NCBI GenBank assembly: GCA_027364815.1
Contig: DAHXOQ010000078.1
Coordinates: 1 to 10,615 of the forward strand
Reading direction: 5' to 3'
From: Acidobacteriaceae bacterium
GTDB taxonomy: Bacteria > Acidobacteriota > Terriglobia > Terriglobales > Acidobacteriaceae
DNA: 10,615 nt
Part shown: in pieces, positions 5,527-10,615 of the stretch
Layout: every line of letters starts with the position of its first letter
How positions within the stretch are numbered: position 1 is the first letter of the stretch
Made by a program: the position numbers and the translations under genes
Notes under the pieces: generated by a model
What the model was told of the DNA's origin: nothing
Database searches by the model: none
What the model saw: only the letters and a program-made list of their open reading frames with translations

Positions 5527-7035
5527 TTAACGATTCTGCGGGAAGCCCAAATCCACTTTGCTCGTGGTCGGATCAGGCCAGCGGCTGGTCACCACTTTGC
5601 TGCGCGTGTAGAACTGAATTCCATCCGGCCCGTACATATGCAGATCGCCAAAGAGTGAAGATTTCCACCCGCCAAAGCTGTAATAAGAAACCGGCACGGG
5701 AATCGGCACATTCACGCCAACCATCCCCACCTCCACATCAAACTGAAACTGACGCGCCGCGCCTCCATCACGCGTGAAAATCGCCGTGCCATTTCCGTAC
5801 GCATTTTCATTGATGATTTTGAGCCCCTCGGCATAGCTCTTCACGCGCACTACGCTGAGCACGGGCCCAAAAATCTCCGCATCATAGCAACGCGTTCCCG
5901 GCTTCACATGATCAACGAGTGAAGCGCCGAGGAAAAATCCATTCTCTTTTGTCGCAGCATCTTTGCGACCATCCACAACAACCTTGGCGCCGTCCTCAAC
6001 CGCCGCATCCAAAAATCCCGCCACGCGATCACGATGTTCGCGCGTAATCAGCGGCCCCATTCCGGTCGACGCGTCGAAACCCGAACCAACTTTAATCGCC
6101 GCAATGCGTTTTTCAATAGCCGCAATCAGCGGATCGGCAACCGCGCCCACGGCCAGCACCACGGAGATCGCCATGCAACGCTCGCCCGCCGCGCCATAGG
6201 CCGCAGAAACCGCTGCATCGGCTGCCGCATCGAGCTCGGCATCCGGCAACACGAGCATGTGATTTTTTGCGCCACCCAACGCCTGAACGCGCTTGCCATG
6301 CTTCGTTCCCGTCTCGTAAAAATGCCGTGCCACGGGCGTTGAACCGACAAAGCTCAGCGCCTTCACATCAGGATGTTCCAGCAGCCGCGTCACCGCAACC
6401 TTGTCTCCCATCACCACATTGAGCACACCCGCCGGCAGCCCCGCCTCCGCAAACAACTCCGCGATAAAGAGCGAAGACGAAGGAACTTTTCCAGACGGCT
6501 TCAGCACAAAACAATTCCCGCAGGCAATCGCATTCGAAAGCCTCCACAGCGGCACCATCGCCGGAAAATTGAAGGGGGTGACACCGGCGACGACTCCGAG
6601 CGGCTGACGAATCTGGTAAACATCGACGCCGCGGCTTGCGCCTTCGCTGAATCCACCCTTGAGCAGATTCGGAACGCCACAGGCAAACTCCACGTTCTCG
6701 AGTCCGCGCGCAACTTCGCCCATCGCGTCGGGAAGCGTCTTTCCATTTTCCGTTGTCAGAATGCGCGCCAGCTTTTCGCGCCGCTCATCAAGCAGTGCGC
6801 GTACTTTGAAGAGAATCTCCGCGCGTCGCGCGAGAGGCGTCTGCCGCCACTCCGGAAAGGCAGCCTTTGCGGCAGCCACTGCTTCATCCACGACGGCCAC
6901 TGTTGCAAATGGAACATGCGAAATCACCTCGCCAGTCGCGGGATTCCACACATCGCCACCCGTTGTCGCAGGCCGCTCCACCGCACGCCCACCAATCCAG
7001 TGAGAAATCGCTTTTGTTTCTGTCGCTGTCGCCAT
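5527..7035 (-). CDS. mmsA: CoA-acylating (methyl)malonate-semialdehyde dehydrogenase
   Basis: A 502-residue aldehyde-dehydrogenase-superfamily enzyme. MmsA oxidises malonate or methylmalonate semialdehyde with NAD and CoA, releasing CO2 and yielding acetyl- or propionyl-CoA. Motifs numbered from the chosen start: TPFNFPAMVPLWR (153-165) with the oxyanion Asn157; FVGSTPVARHFY (229-240) of the Rossmann fold; GAAGERCMAIS (281-291) with catalytic C287; and DAEIFGPVLSVVR (385-397). At the usual general-base glutamate position the sequence reads LGGAKNHM (253-260), lacking that Glu, as expected for the CoA-acylating MMSDH group. The ATG at 7035 is preferred over one at 7068 because GGAGG at 7045-7041 lies 5 nt upstream and the extra 11 residues are not family-like. 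It lies 22 bp after the carbamoylase gene, and its place beside hydA suggests use in beta-alanine or pyrimidine breakdown rather than only valine breakdown. Confidence 0.95.
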   Translation of the reverse strand: MATATETKAISHWIGGRAVERPATTGGDVWNPATGEVISHVPFATVAVVDEAVAAAKAAFPEWRQTPLARRAEILFKVRALLDERREKLARILTTENGKTLPDAMGEVARGLENVEFACGVPNLLKGGFSEGASRGVDVYQIRQPLGVVAGVTPFNFPAMVPLWRLSNAIACGNCFVLKPSGKVPSSSLFIAELFAEAGLPAGVLNVVMGDKVAVTRLLEHPDVKALSFVGSTPVARHFYETGTKHGKRVQALGGAKNHMLVLPDAELDAAADAAVSAAYGAAGERCMAISVVLAVGAVADPLIAAIEKRIAAIKVGSGFDASTGMGPLITREHRDRVAGFLDAAVEDGAKVVVDGRKDAATKENGFFLGASLVDHVKPGTRCYDAEIFGPVLSVVRVKSYAEGLKIINENAYGNGTAIFTRDGGAARQFQFDVEVGMVGVNVPIPVPVSYYSFGGWKSSLFGDLHMYGPDGIQFYTRSKVVTSRWPDPTTSKVDLGFPQNR

Positions 7036-7040
7036 GGTGA

Positions 7041-7045
7041 CCTCC
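7041..7045 (-). promoter_or_regulatory. Shine-Dalgarno site deciding the mmsA start
   Basis: GGAGG on the minus strand lies 5 nt before ATG 7035-7033. It selects this start over the upstream in-frame ATG at 7068, which would overlap the end of the previous gene. Confidence 0.7.
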
Positions 7046-7057
7046 GAATTACAGTTC

Positions 7058-8320
7058 TCAGTTTTCAAGTATCCATGCCATCGTTTTTTCTGCCAGCCGG
7101 AAAAACGCTTTCACTGCCAAAATCAAATCTTCCTCACGCGTGTCTTCAATATGATTGTGACTGATTCCGCCCAATGATTGCACAAACATCATCGTCGTCG
7201 GAATCCCCAACCGCGCCACTTCTGCCGCATCATGCAACGGCCCTGAAGGCAAGCGATGCACATGACGCGCAACCTCCCGAATCGCCTCTTCGCAAAACTC
7301 AATCAACTTCGGATGAAACGAGATCGGCTCAATGCTCCAGATTCGCGACCAGTTCACCGAGCATCCCTCTTCAGTCGCAAATTTGTAGCTCGCGGTCAAT
7401 GCCTCGTTAAACATCTGCGTCAGAACATCCGCGTCCAGGTCGCGTTGATCGAGCGTCGCCTCAACGCGTCCCACCACCGCCGTCACAATCCCCGGGAAAG
7501 TTTTTAAGCTCCCCATCGTGCAAACCGCGTCTGGATGCTTCATCGCAATCGGCCGGATCTCGAGTGCCAACTTGGCCGCTGCAGCCAACGCGTCATGACG
7601 TTGAGTCATCGGCGTCGATCCCGAATGCGCCTCCTGCCCGAAGAAAGTAATCGTATGCCGCTCGACGCCCTTTGTACCGAGCACCGCACCCAGTGGTAAA
7701 CCTAAGCTTTCCAGCACCGGCCCCTGCTCAATGTGCAGCTCCAAATACGCTGCTGCATTCTCGCGTTCCACTGCCGCATTCCCAATCGCTTCAATGGCAA
7801 TTCCGTTTTCGCGCAGAGCTGCTTCAAGCGTCACGCCCTCGCGATCAGTCCGCACACGATCAGCCGCAACGCTCTCTGTCCCTGCAAAGGCCGACGAGCC
7901 AAACAAGCTGCGGCCAAATCGCGCGCCCTCTTCATCGGCCCAATCCACCACGCGAATCGTCACTGGCGGCGGCCCATTCAGCGCAAAATGCTTGAGCACC
8001 GCAAACCCCGCCATCACACCCAGCGCGCCATCGAGCCATCCACCGTTGGGAACTGAGTCCAAGTGGCTGCCCAAAATCAAAACTTTCTCCGACTCACCTT
8101 TCAGCGTCACCCAATTATTACCCGCCGCATCGCGATGATGCTCCACTCCGGGCAGTCCATCCACCTGCGTCAAAAACCAACTCCGCGCCTTGCGCCAGGT
8201 CGCCGTCCACGCCACGCGCTGCGCACCCTGCTCGTCTTCAGTCAGCGCGCGCAACTCACGCAGCAAATCAATCGCAACCTGCGCGTCAAACTCGCCCGCA
8301 ATTATTTTCTCTACGCTCAT
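7058..8320 (-). CDS. M20-family N-carbamoyl-amino-acid / N-carbamoyl-beta-alanine amidohydrolase
   Basis: A 420-residue zinc-dependent amidohydrolase of the hydantoinase/carbamoylase (AmaB, AllC, PydC) group. It cleaves N-carbamoyl amino acids to the amino acid, ammonia and CO2. Likely metal-site residues: H86 in GSHLDSVPNGG (84-94); bridging D97 in WLDGALG; E130/E131 in DWADEEGARFG (126-136); H196 in LELHIEQGP (193-201); and H388 in GGISHNHIEDT (384-394). H232 in GQEAHSGSTPM (228-238) lies in the dimerisation-lid domain. The start ATG at 8320 is preceded by TGAGGA at 8329-8324. It begins 11 bp after hydA and ends 22 bp before mmsA, so all three are almost certainly one operon. Given these neighbours, N-carbamoyl-beta-alanine (beta-ureidopropionate) is the likely substrate. 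L-carbamoylase or allantoate amidohydrolase activity is the main alternative and cannot be excluded by eye. Confidence 0.9.
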   Translation of the reverse strand: MSVEKIIAGEFDAQVAIDLLRELRALTEDEQGAQRVAWTATWRKARSWFLTQVDGLPGVEHHRDAAGNNWVTLKGESEKVLILGSHLDSVPNGGWLDGALGVMAGFAVLKHFALNGPPPVTIRVVDWADEEGARFGRSLFGSSAFAGTESVAADRVRTDREGVTLEAALRENGIAIEAIGNAAVERENAAAYLELHIEQGPVLESLGLPLGAVLGTKGVERHTITFFGQEAHSGSTPMTQRHDALAAAAKLALEIRPIAMKHPDAVCTMGSLKTFPGIVTAVVGRVEATLDQRDLDADVLTQMFNEALTASYKFATEEGCSVNWSRIWSIEPISFHPKLIEFCEEAIREVARHVHRLPSGPLHDAAEVARLGIPTTMMFVQSLGGISHNHIEDTREEDLILAVKAFFRLAEKTMAWILEN

Positions 8321-8331
8321 CGCATCCTCAA

Positions 8332-9705
8332 CTAACGCGTACCGCGCTTCAAGAATCTTCCCCGTTGCGGGTCGCCCACAAACTCGCCATCGCGCACTTG
8401 AACCTTACCGCGCACTGTTACCACGGATGCGCGGCCCTCAACAGGCCAGCCTTCAAATCCGTTGTAATTATTATTCGTGTGCTGAGTCTTCACGCTCAGC
8501 GTTCCCTTCCACTTCGGATCAAAAATCACCAGGTCGGCATCGCTCCCCGCTGCAATCAAGCCCTTCCGCGGATACAAACCGAACAACCGCGCCGCCTTTG
8601 TGCTCATCGCGTCCACAACGCGGGGAATGTCCACGCGCCCCGTGCAGACTCCATGCGTCCACATCAACTGCACGCGCTCTTCAAGGCCGGGCAGGCCATT
8701 CGGAATCTCGGTAAACTTCTGTGCACCCAGCTCTTTCTGTTCCAAATCAAACGGGCAATGGTCGGTGCCGACCGTGTCGATCGTTCCCGCACTCAACGCG
8801 GCCCACAAGTCGTCGTGATTGCGCTTGTTACGCAGTGGCGGCGACATGATGTACTTCATCCCATCCACGCCGGGCTGCTCAGCCAGAGTTTTATCCAGCA
8901 GAAAATGCGGCAAGACTGACTCTACGGAAATTTTTACTCCGCGCATCTTCGCGCGACGCGCAGCATCGAGCGCTGGCTTGCAACTCAGGTGCACAACGTA
9001 GCCTTCTGCGCCTGTCGTCTCAAGGAACGTTGCAAAGCGCGTCGTCCCCTCAGCTTCAACCGTCTCGGGCCGGCTGGGCTCGTGCCACTCTGCGCCGGTC
9101 TTGCCCTCTGCGAGCAACTTCGCCTGTAAGCGGCTCACCAGCTCTGCATTCTCACAGTGAGCCGTCGTAATCACGCCCAGCTCTTTCGCCAGAGCCAGCG
9201 TCTGGTAGAGCTCGCCATCTTCCACGCCAAAGAAATTTTTATACGAAAGAAAAATCTTGAACGAGGTCGTTCCATCTGCGACAATCTCTCGCAACTGCGC
9301 CTCGGTCTCAGCCACAAACTTTGTCACCGCCATGTGGAAGGCATAATCGCACGCGCTCGTTCCTTCGGCTTTTTGCTTCCACAGTTTGTACCCCGCAAGC
9401 GCATCATCATTGCGCGAAGGGCAACACATTTCAATGAAGGTAGTAGTCCCACCAATCAGCGCAGCTTTACTGGCTGTTGCGTGCGTATCTTTCGCAAAGG
9501 TTGCCATGAAGGGCAGATAAATATGAACATGCGGATCGATAAATCCTGGGAAAATCAGCTTATCCGTCGCATCAATGACTTCACTTCCGGCGGGAACTTC
9601 CAGATTTTTCCCGATTCGCGTAATCGTCTCGTCTTCAACGTAAATATCGGCAAAGTACCGCGCCTCCGCCGTTACAATTTCGCCATTTTTGATCAGCAAT
9701 GCCAT
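8332..9705 (-). CDS. hydA: Dihydropyrimidinase / D-hydantoinase
   Basis: A 457-residue cyclic amidohydrolase with a binuclear metal centre. It opens dihydrouracil, dihydrothymine or 5-substituted hydantoins to their N-carbamoyl products. All metal ligands are visible: H59 and H61 in GFIDPHVHIY (54-63), the carboxylated lysine K150 in TSFKIFLSYK (147-156), H183 in TAHCEN, H239 in VVHLSC, and D315 in GTDHCPF. Y155, the substrate-binding tyrosine of D-hydantoinases, is kept. QKELGAQKFTEIPNGLPGLE (323-342) is characteristic of dihydropyrimidinases rather than allantoinases or dihydroorotases. The segment after GGTTT reads FIEMCCPSRNDDAL (90-103) instead of the usual IDF-type loop, suggesting a divergent subgroup. 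It is the first gene of a leftward operon with the carbamoylase and mmsA. The start ATG at 9705 has only a weak GTGAGTGAG stretch upstream. Confidence 0.93.
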   Translation of the reverse strand: MALLIKNGEIVTAEARYFADIYVEDETITRIGKNLEVPAGSEVIDATDKLIFPGFIDPHVHIYLPFMATFAKDTHATASKAALIGGTTTFIEMCCPSRNDDALAGYKLWKQKAEGTSACDYAFHMAVTKFVAETEAQLREIVADGTTSFKIFLSYKNFFGVEDGELYQTLALAKELGVITTAHCENAELVSRLQAKLLAEGKTGAEWHEPSRPETVEAEGTTRFATFLETTGAEGYVVHLSCKPALDAARRAKMRGVKISVESVLPHFLLDKTLAEQPGVDGMKYIMSPPLRNKRNHDDLWAALSAGTIDTVGTDHCPFDLEQKELGAQKFTEIPNGLPGLEERVQLMWTHGVCTGRVDIPRVVDAMSTKAARLFGLYPRKGLIAAGSDADLVIFDPKWKGTLSVKTQHTNNNYNGFEGWPVEGRASVVTVRGKVQVRDGEFVGDPQRGRFLKRGTR

Positions 9706-9774
9706 AGCTCACTCACTTTTGAAGAGCAGTGCCCAAATTTCCGGGCTGATAGCGATTTAGATTATCATGCCCGC
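9706..9774. promoter_or_regulatory. Short divergent promoter region between hydA operon and serine hydrolase
   Basis: Only 69 bp separate the two divergent start codons. On the minus strand GATAAT (9766-9761), within the extended -10-like TGATAATCT, could be the -10 of the hydA operon, giving a leader of about 50 nt. On the plus strand TAGATT/GATTAT at 9758-9765 overlaps it and would place a transcript start only a few bases before the hydrolase ATG. No matching -35 box is evident in either direction, so both are weak predictions. Confidence 0.3.
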
Positions 9775-10615
9775 ATGAAGATACGCCGCTGCTTTGTAAT
9801 CTCAATTTCTTTGATCTGTGCCGGATTACTCTCCTCCGCCAGCGCATTGCATACGCAAACACTCTCGGATTCAAATGCAGCAGTTGCAACATTCAAGAGC
9901 AACTTCGACAGTACTCTCGCACATCATGGTGTTGTTGGCGGCGCATACGCAATCACCGTTGAGTCTCACAACAGCAAGAAAGAGATCAGCAATATCGCTA
10001 TTTCCAGTGGTGAAGCCAACAACATCACGCATCAATCCATCGACGCCGACACCAGCTATAACTGGGCCTCCATCACCAAGACCATGACCGCAATCGCCAT
10101 CCTGCAACTGCGCGATCGCGGCAAGCTTTCCCTCGACGACCCGGCTGTCCGTTACATTCCCGAACTCCGCGAAGTCCACGATGCTTACGGCCCCATCGAC
10201 GCCATCACCATTCGCGAACTGCTCACTCACCGCGCCGGATTGCGCAACCCCACTTGGCCGTGGGATTGCGATCAAGCCAATCATTGCGAGTGGGAGCCTT
10301 TTGAGCCGACTCGCTGGGCGCAAGTTGCCGCAATGCTGCCTTACACGCACATCGAATTTGCACCCGGCACGCGCTGGTCATATTCAAATCTCGGTTACGT
10401 TTTCCTCGGGCAAATCATCGAGCGGCTAACTGGCGACGACTTTGAAGTCTACATCACGAAGAACATTCTCATGCCGCTTGAAATGCACGCAACCTATTTT
10501 GATCGTGCGCCGTATTACCTCGCCTCGCACGTCTCCGCCAGTTACATCCGCCACGGCGACAAGCTTGAAGCACAGCCCTTCGACTACGACACTGGAATCA
10601 CTACCTCGAACAGCG
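9775..10615 (+). CDS. Secreted serine hydrolase, class C beta-lactamase/penicillin-binding-protein-like (partial, C-terminus missing)
   Basis: The frame opens with ATG at 9775 and stays open for 280 codons to the right edge. Residues 1-24 form a signal peptide (MKIRR, hydrophobic core, ASA cleavage-like site), so it is exported. Motifs of the PF00144 beta-lactamase/esterase fold: the SxxK nucleophile S99-I-T-K102 in SYNWASITKTMTAIAIL; the second-motif YSN at 203-205 in GTRWSYSNLGY; and the family string ITIRELLTHRAGL (143-155). The third (HxG/KTG-type) motif would lie beyond the edge. Members include esterases, D-amino-acid peptidases and beta-lactamases, and the sequence does not choose among them. 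A local segment with two cysteines, C165 and C171, in WPWDCDQANHCEW could form a disulfide in the periplasm. No ribosome binding site is visible upstream. It is transcribed away from the pyrimidine genes. Confidence 0.88.
   Translation, partial: MKIRRCFVISISLICAGLLSSASALHTQTLSDSNAAVATFKSNFDSTLAHHGVVGGAYAITVESHNSKKEISNIAISSGEANNITHQSIDADTSYNWASITKTMTAIAILQLRDRGKLSLDDPAVRYIPELREVHDAYGPIDAITIRELLTHRAGLRNPTWPWDCDQANHCEWEPFEPTRWAQVAAMLPYTHIEFAPGTRWSYSNLGYVFLGQIIERLTGDDFEVYITKNILMPLEMHATYFDRAPYYLASHVSASYIRHGDKLEAQPFDYDTGITTSNS

Noticed and set aside
6373..7164. A 263-codon open frame on the plus strand
   Set aside because: It is antisense to mmsA and the end of the carbamoylase gene. Its composition is Arg/His-rich, as expected of a shadow frame in GC-skewed coding DNA.
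1..10615. A defence island, mobile element, CRISPR array or biosynthetic cluster
   Set aside because: No transposase, integrase, direct-repeat array, nuclease or helicase partner, or synthase-type gene is present. The genes are metabolic, membrane or tRNA-modification functions with normal lengths and spacing.

Overview
This is a bacterial chromosomal window of moderate GC content. Its gene content points to a soil-type, probably acidobacterial, genome: a secreted CRTAC1/UnbV-type FG-GAP protein, a winged-helix regulator paired with a small membrane protein, a dihydropyrimidinase with an unusual loop, and a methylmalonate-semialdehyde dehydrogenase. The taxonomic assignment is inference; there is no rRNA or other phylogenetic marker. 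I see no tRNA or rRNA gene, CRISPR array, insertion sequence or phage gene.

Layout, left to right. (1) The N-terminal part of a secreted FG-GAP/CRTAC1-like protein is on the minus strand and leaves the window at base 1. (2) After a 190-bp divergent spacer comes a plus-strand multi-pass acyltransferase of the HGSNAT/NagX type. A hairpin terminator follows it and is shared with (3), a convergent minus-strand AhpD/carboxymuconolactone-decarboxylase-family protein. (4) A 301-bp spacer carries a strong sigma70-like promoter whose -10 lies inside a symmetric operator-like sequence. It drives a two-gene unit: a six-segment membrane protein overlapping a small winged-helix regulator. (5) A separate plus-strand DUF998-like membrane protein ends tail-to-tail, with overlapping stop codons, against (6) the minus-strand tgt gene (queuosine tRNA modification). 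(7) Upstream of tgt on the same strand is a tight run of three catabolic genes transcribed right to left: dihydropyrimidinase/D-hydantoinase (hydA), an M20-type N-carbamoyl-amino-acid amidohydrolase, and mmsA. (8) A 69-bp divergent spacer separates these from a plus-strand secreted class C beta-lactamase-type serine hydrolase cut off by the right edge.

The coherent pathway is the lower part of reductive pyrimidine degradation. The hydantoinase-type enzyme opens dihydrouracil or dihydrothymine, the carbamoylase releases beta-alanine or beta-aminoisobutyrate, and MmsA oxidises the resulting (methyl)malonate semialdehyde to acetyl- or propionyl-CoA. The first enzyme (dihydropyrimidine dehydrogenase) and the beta-alanine transaminase are not in the window. 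tgt starts 46 bp after mmsA with no convincing terminator between them, so it may be read from the same transcript.

I did not find a convincing undescribed system. The most checkable unusual elements are the promoter-embedded operator at 2688-2711, the incomplete pyrimidine catabolic cluster running into tgt, and the terminator-less overlap of tgt with the DUF998-like gene.
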